Below, one piece after another: positions 52,966-60,149 of a stretch of 64,000 nucleotides of DNA. A model generated the notes under the pieces. The model had not been told where the DNA came from. It searched no databases and saw nothing but the letters and a program-made list of their open reading frames with translations. The DNA is from Ruminococcus sp. (GTDB taxonomy: Bacteria; Bacillota; Clostridia; Oscillospirales; Ruminococcaceae): NCBI GenBank assembly GCA_030531185.1, contig JAUNOG010000006.1, positions 1-64,000 of the forward strand, written 5' to 3'. Each line of letters starts with the position of its first letter. Within the stretch, counting starts at the first letter, position 1. The translations under genes and the position numbers were made by a program.

Positions 52966-53460
52966 TCATTTGTCCCTCTTTTTGAAAAGCGATTTAATAA
53001 GAAGTCCCGCGCCTGCGGCGATCATACCGAACATAAGTACATACACATAAAGCGAATTATACCTTGCGTGGAATGTCAGCGAGGAAAGCAGCGATATCAG
53101 TATCACCAGCAGTCCCAGCGCGGCAACAAAACCGCCTATAACCTTTTTATCCAGGAAGAACAGCAGACCAATGCCCACAAGCAGAGGTATAAGCATAACT
53201 CCTCCCGTAATTCTCAGTCCGAAAAAGCTGTAATAGCCGTAGCCGAAGCCCGAGGAGACCTCAAAGGAATTGAGCACCCAGTAAACTCCTCCTCCCAGCA
53301 GAAGAAAGCCGATAAAGAATTCAAGCAGTTCGTTGCTTGACGAGCCTTTGGCGTTCTGATTTTGCTGAGTTGCCGACGTTTCAAATGTTTTGCCGACATC
53401 GGGCGCACTGTCCTTGACCTCGCTTTCAAGAGCGGCAAGCTCCTTATCTAAATCTTTCAT
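52966..53460 (-). CDS. Hypothetical membrane protein, first gene of the Psp operon
   Basis: 164 residues from ATG at 53460, with AAGGAGAG upstream; the longer frame lacks a site. An acidic N-terminal ~45 residues (MKDLDKELAALESEVKD) precede four membrane helices, and the end is basic (KSLFKKRDK). I do not recognise the family. Its promoter is at 53684-53711, leaving a ~217-nt structured leader. Confidence 0.65.
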   Translation of the reverse strand: MKDLDKELAALESEVKDSAPDVGKTFETSATQQNQNAKGSSSNELLEFFIGFLLLGGGVYWVLNSFEVSSGFGYGYYSFFGLRITGGVMLIPLLVGIGLLFFLDKKVIGGFVAALGLLVILISLLSSLTFHARYNSLYVYVLMFGMIAAGAGLLIKSLFKKRDK

Positions 53461-53579
53461 TATTCTTTCTCTCCTTAAATCGAAAATCTGTTCACCCTGA
53501 AAATCCATTTCGGATAAACTTACAATTTCCCCTATTATTATAAAACATTTTGAACCGCTTGTCAACAGTTTTTACATAT

Positions 53580-53668
53580 TAAAAAAGCGATTTTGCGCTG
53601 TTTTTCAGCTATGCAGGAATTTCCCCCGAGGGACGCGGAAGAGCAATTCCCGCCGTACGGCTTTTTTA
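53580..53668 (-). ncRNA. Candidate structured leader RNA of the PspA operon
   Basis: Downstream of the minus promoter the RNA can form GCCGTACGGC (53662-53653), a stem GGAATT with AATTCC enclosing a GC-rich loop (53651-53616), a GCTG/CAGC hairpin, and finally AGCGCAAAATCGCT followed by six T (about 53600-53581). The last hairpin looks like a weak terminator, so attenuation or a small RNA is possible. No known riboswitch family was recognised. Confidence 0.4.
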
Positions 53669-53683
53669 TCTGTTATGTATTAT

Positions 53684-53711
53684 ATTATAGCATAAAAAGG
53701 AAAATAATCAA
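53684..53711 (-). promoter_or_regulatory. Promoter of the PspA-GIDE operon
   Basis: Minus-strand TTGATT (53711-53706), 16 bp, TATAAT (53689-53684) with an extended TGC. Confidence 0.6.
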
Positions 53712-53896
53712 CCAATTCCGTTTTGCCTTTTGTCAACCTGAAGTTGCACAATTTAAAGTTTACATTTTGTTAACATTCGGATATCTCAGAACAAGTTTTT
53801 CAAAAGTCATAATCAGTAGTTTCTGTGCAGAATTTATTCACGTATACAAAAAGTATATGTAATTTTTGTGCATACATACAAATTTACAATATTGTA

Positions 53897-53927
53897 TTGA
53901 CAAATAATATTATACATCGTATAATAT
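53897..53927 (+). promoter_or_regulatory. Promoter and PadR-type operator
   Basis: TTGACA (53897-53902), 17 bp, TATAAT (53920-53925). A perfect 21-bp palindrome covers the spacer end and the -10: ATATTATAC-ATC-GTATAATAT (53907-53927). Binding there would block the promoter. The palindromic form with a central TATAC...GTATA suits PadR dimers. Confidence 0.75.
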
Positions 53928-54025
53928 AGTTACAGAAATAACATAAGGCAATCCGCATACATGTAAAGCAAAAGAAAAGATACAATAAATGAAAGCAAGA
54001 TCAAATGAGAAAGGAGAATGCAAAA

Positions 54026-54346
54026 ATGGGCTTTCCCGTCAGCGCAGGTCTGCTGGACGCAATGGTGCTGTCCGTGGTCAATAAAGAGGATACCTACGGC
54101 TATGAAATAACACAGTATCTCAGACGGGCGGTAGACGTGTCGGAATCCACACTGTATCCCGTACTGAGGAGACTTCAGAAAAACGAACTGCTCGAGACCT
54201 ACGACAAGGAGTATATGGGCAGAAACAGACGTTATTACCGCGTTACTCCAAAGGGGTGCACCGCTTTGACCGAGTACAGAGCCGAATGGTCTCAGCATAA
54301 AAATAAGGTAGACAGTATATTGATGAATGAGGGTGAAGAGCAATGA
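54026..54346 (+). CDS. PadR family transcriptional regulator
   Basis: 106 residues from ATG at 54026, nine bases after AAGGAG; the ATG at 54005 lies before that site. The PadR winged helix is plain: GFPVSAGLLDAMVLSVVNKE, TYGYEITQYL, ESTLYPVLRRLQKNELLETY and RRYYRVTPKG. It should repress its own operon through the palindrome at 53907-53927. The stop overlaps the next start by 4 bp (ATGA). Confidence 0.92.
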   Translation: MGFPVSAGLLDAMVLSVVNKEDTYGYEITQYLRRAVDVSESTLYPVLRRLQKNELLETYDKEYMGRNRRYYRVTPKGCTALTEYRAEWSQHKNKVDSILMNEGEEQ

Positions 54347-55089
54347 ACAGACTTGAATTTCTTACAAGTCTCAGATATTGCCTCGAAAATAAGGGGCTGG
54401 CGCAGAGCGAGATAAACGACGCTCTTAGCTATTATGAAGAGATTTTTCTTGACGCGGGACGGGACAGAGAGCAGGAGGTATCTCAAAATCTCGGTTCTCC
54501 CGAGGAAGTCGCGAGACAAATCCTAATCGACAACGGCATTCACGTTGACGGCGAGCCTGAATACAAAATGGACGACGTCATCAAAAACGACGGTTTCAAA
54601 AATCGTCAGAACGCTCAGAACGGAAATCCGAGCTTCAACGGAAGTCAAGGCTTTGAAAACGCAGAGGATTTCACTCCTGCGGGAGACGGTTATCGGTACA
54701 ATTCAAATCAGTATAATGACGATCAGGCTAAGAGAAACGGCAATCTTACAAAATTTGTGCTTATTTTAGTCACGTTCCCTATATGGGTGCCTGTGGCGGC
54801 GGTAGCGTTCTCATTAACGGTCGCGCTGTTTGCTGTTGCGTTTTCACTTGTGGTCGCATTGGGCGCGGCAGGCTTGGGCTGTACGGTAGGCGGCCTCGCC
54901 GCTTTATTCACAGTACCGCCTGTGGGCATATGCGTACTGGGCGTGGGTCTTATAGCTTTGGGTCTTTTCGGACTTATCGTTATCCCCGTTGTTAAGATGA
55001 TCTTCAGGGCGGGCGTATCTGTGGTCAACGGTTGTATTTCACTTATCCGCAGGGTTTTCGGTATAGGAGGTGCAAGAGACAATGGCTAA
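54343..55089 (+). CDS. HAAS/DUF1700 membrane protein
   Basis: 248 residues. The N-terminal HAAS-type domain (1-70) has MNRLEFLTSLRYCL, EINDALSYYEEIFLDAG and NLGSPEEVARQIL. An Asn/Gln-rich linker and three or four membrane helices follow (~145-225). HAAS domains typically pass signals between PadR regulators and membrane partners. It is coupled to PadR by a 4-bp overlap and to the DUF4097 gene by an 8-bp overlap. Confidence 0.87.
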   Translation: MNRLEFLTSLRYCLENKGLAQSEINDALSYYEEIFLDAGRDREQEVSQNLGSPEEVARQILIDNGIHVDGEPEYKMDDVIKNDGFKNRQNAQNGNPSFNGSQGFENAEDFTPAGDGYRYNSNQYNDDQAKRNGNLTKFVLILVTFPIWVPVAAVAFSLTVALFAVAFSLVVALGAAGLGCTVGGLAALFTVPPVGICVLGVGLIALGLFGLIVIPVVKMIFRAGVSVVNGCISLIRRVFGIGGARDNG

Positions 55090-55960
55090 ATATGACGCTT
55101 CGGGCGACAGAATTAAAAGCAGATTTCCCGTATTTTCAACAGTCGTGCTGATACTGGGCATAATCCTGCTTGCTGCGGGAATTATCTATTACAAAAACTC
55201 CGATATATCCAAATACTACAAAATGAAGGACATTTCCGAAAGCTATGACGCCGGCAGTATAAACAATATCGAAATTGATTTCGGTATCGGGGATATCCTC
55301 ATCGACAAAAGCGCAGATGAAAATATCCACGTCGAGGGTATAAATATTCCCGAGTATGTGGAAGTGGAAACATCGGGAGATATTTTTGAAATCAAGCGGC
55401 AGAAGAAAAACTTTAATTTCTGGGATTTCCCCTTATGGAATTTGGGATCCGGGAAAAATGAAATATCCCTTAAAATATATCTTCCCGACAAAACGTATAA
55501 TAACTTTAAGCTTGACTGCGGAGCGGGCACGGTGGAGGTCAACAATGTTATATGCTCATACGCTGAATTTGATATGGGCGCAGGTGACTGCGATATAAAT
55601 TCCTTTATATGCGATAATGCGTCCATAGATACTGGAGCGGGAGACTGCGACATAAGCTTTATCACCGTAAACAAAACTCTTGAGATCGATAACGGCGCAG
55701 GAGATATGACCATAGAAAACGGGGTTCTGGGCGGAATAGAAATTGACAGCGGCGCAGGAGACGTTGATTTCAGCGGAACGATAAACGGCGATATCGAAGC
55801 CGACGTAGGAGCTGGAGACTGTACATTTACCCTCACAAACTCCGAAAGCGACTACCGTTTCGAGGGAGACGGCAGAAAACATTACGGCTCAAGCGGCGGG
55901 AAATACACCGTAGATATCGACAGCGGAGCGGGAGACATTGACTTTATTTTCGGTAAGTAG
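55082..55960 (+). CDS. DUF4097 (Toastrack-type) membrane-anchored protein
   Basis: 292 residues from ATG at 55082, with AGGAGG upstream. One N-terminal helix (FSTVVLILGIILLAAGIIYY) precedes an outside beta-helix-like domain. This domain has a clear internal repeat: DCGAGTVEV, DMGAGDCDI, DTGAGDCDI, DNGAGDMTI, DSGAGDVDF, DVGAGDCTF and DSGAGDIDF, spaced about 18-21 residues apart. It probably senses or binds an envelope ligand. It is followed by pspC after 35 bp. Confidence 0.87.
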   Translation: MAKYDASGDRIKSRFPVFSTVVLILGIILLAAGIIYYKNSDISKYYKMKDISESYDAGSINNIEIDFGIGDILIDKSADENIHVEGINIPEYVEVETSGDIFEIKRQKKNFNFWDFPLWNLGSGKNEISLKIYLPDKTYNNFKLDCGAGTVEVNNVICSYAEFDMGAGDCDINSFICDNASIDTGAGDCDISFITVNKTLEIDNGAGDMTIENGVLGGIEIDSGAGDVDFSGTINGDIEADVGAGDCTFTLTNSESDYRFEGDGRKHYGSSGGKYTVDIDSGAGDIDFIFGK

Positions 55961-55995
55961 ATAATAACATTAAATAACGATAAGAGGAAACAGAT

Positions 55996-56175
55996 ATGAA
56001 AACATTATACAAAATCAGACGGGGCAGAATAATCTGCGGAGTGTGCAACGGCATTGCGGAATATTTCAATGTAGACGTAAACGTAGTAAGAATAGGCACA
56101 GTAATTTTAGCCTGCTGCAGCGGTGTAGGAATAGTCGCTTATGTGGTAGCGGCTATCATACTTCCCGAGGCATAA
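55996..56175 (+). CDS. Small PspC domain protein
   Basis: 59 residues, AGAGGAAA site upstream. It begins MKTLYKIRRGRIICGVCNGI and continues AEYFNVDVNVVRIGTVIL, then a membrane helix with GVGIVAYVVAAIILPE. This is a complete minimal PspC domain. PspC proteins sit in the membrane and work with PspA in envelope-stress signalling. It closes the PadR operon. Confidence 0.9.
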   Translation: MKTLYKIRRGRIICGVCNGIAEYFNVDVNVVRIGTVILACCSGVGIVAYVVAAIILPEA

Positions 56176-56229
56176 TATTTCGGAAAAAATGCCGTAACAA
56201 CGTGAGTTACAATTCATAGCATTTGCATA

Positions 56230-56272
56230 AAACTAACGGACTGCCGATTGTTCTCAGTCCGTTAGTTTTATT
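56230..56272. terminator. Bidirectional intrinsic terminator
   Basis: AAACTAACGGACTG (56230-56243) pairs with CAGTCCGTTAGTTTTA (56255-56270), with an 11-nt loop. It ends the PadR-PspC operon and the convergent XRE gene. Confidence 0.8.
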
Positions 56273-56330
56273 TTCAATTCGCTGTCAACACTTGAAATAT
56301 CGCCGCTTATGTGCTATAATAAAATATATT

Positions 56331-56945
56331 TCAGCTTTCCTTGCTGCACAGCATCAGCTCGCATTCGTTTATGAACGCTCTCAGCTCTCCGCTGTGCTGT
56401 ACGGGGATCTCCAGAGTCTTGGGATTTATCTCCCTGCTCTGCTTGATAAAACGCGACAGATTTTCAGGAGTGTTTATTATCACTTTTTCCGACTCAGCCA
56501 TAGCGGTTTCATAATCTATGGAAAATATCTTCTGGCTGCTGTGCGGATTTTCACGGTAGATCGATCTCAATAGCATATATATGCAAATTTTGATACAGTT
56601 TTCCGCGCCGACCTCCAGAGAGGCGCAGTCGGATACGAGCTCCTTCAGCAGACCTTCACATACGGTGAGGTTTTCGCTCTTTGAAAAATCCTCCAGCGCA
56701 TAGCCGCCCTTATGTTCGCCTAAAACAGCTTCGTATGAAACGTCATAATATCTTATAAGAGAAACGATTTGCGCCGTACAGGCAGATTTTTTCCCGCGCT
56801 CTATCGCCGATAAAAATGATTGGGTTATTCCTGTGTCCTCTGCCGCCTGTTTTTGAGTAATTCCTTTTGAAAGCCTTACGCCCTTGAGCCTTGCGCCTAT
56901 GGCGTCAAGGTATTCGCGGCTTTTATCCTCTGTAAATTTGCCCAT
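56331..56945 (-). CDS. XRE family transcriptional regulator
   Basis: 204 residues. HTH at ~15-75 (GARLKGVRLSKGITQKQAAE; TGITQSFLSAIERGKK). The remaining ~130 residues are helical, with several Cys (SDCASLEVGAENCIKICIY) and no known domain; they may sense a signal or dimerise. Monocistronic, with its own promoter; target unknown. Confidence 0.83.
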   Translation of the reverse strand: MGKFTEDKSREYLDAIGARLKGVRLSKGITQKQAAEDTGITQSFLSAIERGKKSACTAQIVSLIRYYDVSYEAVLGEHKGGYALEDFSKSENLTVCEGLLKELVSDCASLEVGAENCIKICIYMLLRSIYRENPHSSQKIFSIDYETAMAESEKVIINTPENLSRFIKQSREINPKTLEIPVQHSGELRAFINECELMLCSKES

Positions 56946-56987
56946 AATGCCTCCTTATATAATCTTTGATTTTTTTAGCTGTTTTCA

Positions 56988-57016
56988 ATTATACTACAAT
57001 TTTATGATTTTGTAAA
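56988..57016 (-). promoter_or_regulatory. Promoter of the XRE gene
   Basis: Minus-strand TTTACA (57016-57011), 17 bp, TATAAT (56993-56988). It lies about 43 bp before the start codon. Confidence 0.6.
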
Positions 57017-57059
57017 TAGACAAGCAAAAAATAATATTTAAGAAAGGACGAAAATTCTT

Positions 57060-57701
57060 ATGAAAGGTTACAGAATAGCGTTTATACGCCACGGTATGAC
57101 CGAGGCTAACGAGGACGGAAGATATATAGGCAGCACCGATCTTCCTCTCAGTGAGCTTGGCTCAAAGGAGCTTTTTGAAAAGGCTGATACTCTGGATTAT
57201 CCGCAGGTGCAGAAGGTCTATACCTCTCCGCTTAAACGCTGTAAGCAAACGGCGGCGATACTTTATCCCAACAGGTATACGGTGGAAATGGACGAGCTGA
57301 GAGAAATGGACTTCGGAGATTTTGAAAATAAAAAAGCAGAGGATCTGATGGAGACTGATGTATACAAGGAGTTCATAAAGGGCGGACTGGACAATCCCGC
57401 GCCTAACGGAGAGAGCATAAGAGAAGTCGTTACGCGCTGTTACGAGGCAATAAAGATAATAATATCGGATATGATGTACGAGGGTATGACCAACGTTGCA
57501 GTCGTGACCCACGGCGGGATTATAATGAATATGCTTAGCTGTTTCGGTGTTCCCAAGAAAAAGCCTATGGAATTTGCCTGCGATTTCGGAGAGGGCTTTG
57601 AGGTAATGGTGACGGCGGCGATGTGGCAGAGATCGGAAGCTTTTGAGATACTTGGCAGATATCCCGACAGATACGAGGACGAAGAATACTTTAACATTTA
57701 A
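57060..57701 (+). CDS. Histidine phosphatase family protein
   Basis: 213 residues. The phospho-histidine motif is FIRHGMTEAN (H11); then SPLKRCKQTAAIL, the acid in ELREMDFGDFENK, and the second His in VVTHGGIIMN. This layout fits the small phosphoglycerate mutase/CobC-like phosphatases. The substrate cannot be told. First of four genes running rightward. Confidence 0.9.
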   Translation: MKGYRIAFIRHGMTEANEDGRYIGSTDLPLSELGSKELFEKADTLDYPQVQKVYTSPLKRCKQTAAILYPNRYTVEMDELREMDFGDFENKKAEDLMETDVYKEFIKGGLDNPAPNGESIREVVTRCYEAIKIIISDMMYEGMTNVAVVTHGGIIMNMLSCFGVPKKKPMEFACDFGEGFEVMVTAAMWQRSEAFEILGRYPDRYEDEEYFNI

Positions 57702-57745
57702 CTCAGGCAGACGGGCTAAAGGCAGTATGAGAGGAGCGTGATAAA

Positions 57746-58579
57746 ATGACGGATAAGGAACTTAAGATACTTGCAAGAAGCAGGATAAGCTCCAACGGCG
57801 GGGACTGTATCTCTCTTATAGTATGCCTTTTCGCCAACATCGCGTTTTTCCTGATGTGCGAGGCTATTGCGTTTATCCTGCTTAAATCAGCGGGGAGGCA
57901 ATGGATGTACAACATTACGCTGATAACGAAAAATAAAACCGTACTTTTTTTCTGGCTTATAAAATCCTTTGTAGAGCTTGCATTGCTTATTCCTCAGTTT
58001 GCAGTTGTCAGAAGAAACTTTATTGATATTGCAAGAGGCGGCAATCTGATCGACACGCGTTCCTATATAACGGCGCATTCACTCAGCTACTATAGAATGG
58101 CATATAAATCGGCTCTGGTACGGTTCTTTATAAAGTTTACCGCTGCCGTCCCGGGAATTATAAGTCTTTATGGGATCTATTACTGGAGCTACGTGTGCCG
58201 TATCGATGAACTTACCTCGGGGGGACTTTTTTGTCTTATGCTGTGCGTGGGCTTTACCGTTATATGGACAGGCGTGACGGCGCATTACTGTATCTCCCTC
58301 TGTCTTACGCCGTATATTATGGCGCTTAATCCCAGAACAAATATTTTTGACGCCTGCGATCTGTCCGTCCGTCTTATGGAGGGCAAGCATTACCGCTATA
58401 TTAAATTTCTTGCAGGTTTTATAAAGTTTATCCCCGCGCTGTTTTTGGTTTATCCCGTTTTTGCCGTATATCCTTATTTTAAGGTATGCTATACCCTGCT
58501 TATGGACGAATTCCTAGGTGAATATAACCACGACAAAATGCCCGGTATGATCAAACGCTGGAGGAAATACTGCCGATGA
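57746..58579 (+). CDS. Membrane protein, DUF975-like
   Basis: 277 residues and about five membrane helices. The end (DACDLSVRLMEGKHYRYIKF, FKVCYTLLMDEFLGEY) recalls the DUF975 family of Clostridia, but that is a resemblance by eye. Function unknown. The last four bases overlap the pseudouridine synthase start. Confidence 0.65.
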   Translation: MTDKELKILARSRISSNGGDCISLIVCLFANIAFFLMCEAIAFILLKSAGRQWMYNITLITKNKTVLFFWLIKSFVELALLIPQFAVVRRNFIDIARGGNLIDTRSYITAHSLSYYRMAYKSALVRFFIKFTAAVPGIISLYGIYYWSYVCRIDELTSGGLFCLMLCVGFTVIWTGVTAHYCISLCLTPYIMALNPRTNIFDACDLSVRLMEGKHYRYIKFLAGFIKFIPALFLVYPVFAVYPYFKVCYTLLMDEFLGEYNHDKMPGMIKRWRKYCR

Positions 58580-59391
58580 AGATCACTGTTTCAGCCGCCG
58601 AAAACGGCAGTACGCTGGGAGAAGTCCTGCGTAAAAAAGGATTTTCGCGCAGGCTTGTGACAAAGCTAAAACGTATTGAAAACGGAATTACCCGTCGGGG
58701 AGAATTAGTCCGCACGGTAGATTACGTTTATGAGGACGACGTTATCCAAATCAAGGATATTCAGGGCGATATTCCGCAGGTCAACGCAAGTCTTGACGTT
58801 CCCGTGCTGTATGAGGACGAGGACGTTATCGTGTTCGACAAGCCGTCGGAAATGCCCGTTCATCAGTCCATAAAGCACAGAGACGACACTCTTGCGAATT
58901 TCTTTGCCGTCAAATGTCCCGGGATAACGTTCAGACCGATTAACAGACTTGACAGAAATACAATGGGGTGCGTGGTATGTGCGAAAAGCCGTCACGCCGC
59001 ACATATTCTTCAAGGAAGCATTGATAAGGTCTATTACGGGCTGATACCCGAGCCGAAATTCTCAGGCGGACGTATATGCGCCCCTATCGCAAGACAGCGG
59101 GAGTCCATAATACTCCGCTGTGTAAGGGAGGACGGACAGTATGCCGCGACCTGCTGGCGGGTACTTGAAAGGCGCGGCAAGCACGCATTATGCGAATTTA
59201 TACTTGAAACGGGAAGAACTCATCAGATACGGGTACATATGGCGCATATAGGCTATCCGCTCATAGGCGACGATATGTACGGCGGAGACTGCACATCAAG
59301 GAAAACGCAGGCACTGCTCTGCGGCGAGGTAACGTTCAAACGTCCTTTTGACGGGAGATCCATAACAGTAAAAACAGACAGAAAACTATAA
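58576..59391 (+). CDS. RluA family pseudouridine synthase
   Basis: 271 residues. A short N-terminal S4-like part (LRKKGFSRRLVTKLKRIENG) precedes the catalytic domain with YEDEDVIVFDKPSEMPVH and the catalytic Asp in NRLDRNTMGCVV (family form HRLDRDTSGL; the Asp is kept, His is Asn). GRTHQIRVHMAHIGYPLIGD follows. It isomerises uridine in rRNA or tRNA; the target base is unknown. Translation is probably coupled to the upstream membrane protein (ATGA overlap). Confidence 0.9.
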   Translation: MKITVSAAENGSTLGEVLRKKGFSRRLVTKLKRIENGITRRGELVRTVDYVYEDDVIQIKDIQGDIPQVNASLDVPVLYEDEDVIVFDKPSEMPVHQSIKHRDDTLANFFAVKCPGITFRPINRLDRNTMGCVVCAKSRHAAHILQGSIDKVYYGLIPEPKFSGGRICAPIARQRESIILRCVREDGQYAATCWRVLERRGKHALCEFILETGRTHQIRVHMAHIGYPLIGDDMYGGDCTSRKTQALLCGEVTFKRPFDGRSITVKTDRKL

Positions 59392-59405
59392 CGGAGGAAT
59401 AAAAT

Positions 59406-59912
59406 ATGAAACCTATTTTCCTATGCGGCTTTATGGGCTGCGGTAAATCCACAGTAGGCAAAATACTTGCAAAAAAGCTGAACTGCCGATGCGTCGATCT
59501 GGACAAATACATTGAGGACAAGGAGGGTATGACGATACCCGATATCTTTGAGAAAAAGGGAGAGCCTTATTTCAGAAAGCTTGAAACCAAAGCTCTGGAG
59601 GAGTTTGCAAACATAGGCGGAATTGTGGCTACAGGCGGCGGCGCACTGTTGACGGAGCATAACGGCAATGTAGCGAAAAAGGCGGGAATTGCAGTATTTA
59701 TAGACACTCTTTTCGAAACCTGCTACGGACGTATCAAGGACGATCCTCACCGTCCTATAGCGTATAATTCCACCAAAGAACAGCTTAAAGAGCGCTTCGA
59801 TTTCCGCAGGCCGTTATATGCGGCGCATTCCGATTACAGTGTAAGCGGAGAATTTCCGCCTTCGGTGATTGCGGACAAAATATGCGAGTTCTACAGAAAA
59901 AATACGAAATAA
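59406..59912 (+). CDS. aroK: Shikimate kinase
   Basis: 168 residues, full length. Walker A GFMGCGKST (8-16), metal and shikimate aspartates in DLDKYIE (D31, D33), R57 in GEPYFRKLE, the Gly triplet in ATGGGA (77-79) and the lid arginine in DDPHRPIAY. It phosphorylates shikimate in the chorismate pathway. The other aro genes are not in this window. GGAGG precedes the ATG. Confidence 0.94.
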   Translation: MKPIFLCGFMGCGKSTVGKILAKKLNCRCVDLDKYIEDKEGMTIPDIFEKKGEPYFRKLETKALEEFANIGGIVATGGGALLTEHNGNVAKKAGIAVFIDTLFETCYGRIKDDPHRPIAYNSTKEQLKERFDFRRPLYAAHSDYSVSGEFPPSVIADKICEFYRKNTK

Positions 59913-59926
59913 ACATTATTAATAGT

Positions 59927-59957
59927 AAAAGCCGCTGTGTCCTGACTGCGGCTTTTT
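59927..59957 (+). terminator. Terminator of aroK
   Basis: AAAAGCCGC (59927-59935) pairs with GCGGCTTTT (59948-59956), followed by further T. Confidence 0.8.
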
Positions 59958-59983
59958 AATATATTAAAGTTTTTGCTGTAAAT

Positions 59984-60010
59984 AAAAAAGCCCGTATACA
60001 CGAGCTTTTC
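59984..60010 (-). terminator. Terminator of tRNA-Arg
   Basis: On the minus strand AAAAGCTCGT and ACGGGCTTTTTT form a stem with one G-T pair and a U tract, directly after the tRNA 3' end. Confidence 0.7.
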
Positions 60011-60012
60011 TT

Positions 60013-60089
60013 TGGTGCGCCCGACTGGATTCGAACCGGCGGCCTCAAGAGTCGGAGTCTTGCGCTCTATCCAACTGAGCTACGGACGC
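60013..60089 (-). tRNA. tRNA-Arg (CCG)
   Basis: A complete 77-nt tRNA on the minus strand. Acceptor GCGTCCG pairs with CGGGCGC; anticodon loop CTCCGAC gives CCG (Arg); T loop TTCGAAT; CCA encoded. It lies 60 bp downstream of metG in the same orientation. Confidence 0.95.
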
Positions 60090-60090
60090 A

Positions 60091-60126
60091 TATAATTGTC
60101 AATTGACAATGGACAATTGACAATTT
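60091..60126. repeat. AATTGACAAT-type short repeat cluster, copy 2
   Basis: AATTGTCAATTGACAATGG and ACAATTGACAATT in a row can fold on themselves. The same words occur at 23177-23240. Confidence 0.55.
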
Positions 60127-60149
60127 ATTTTACTAAAAAAGCTGTAAGC

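Larger units (their letters stand above)
53461..54025. other. Divergent control region of the two Psp-related operons
   Basis: 565 bp without a gene. It contains the leftward promoter and structured leader, about 180 bp of AT-rich DNA, and the rightward promoter with its palindrome. Confidence 0.7.

Noticed and set aside
58576..59391. Asn for His in the RluA motif as a sign of an inactive enzyme
   Set aside because: The catalytic Asp and neighbouring Arg are kept, and this first position varies in the family.
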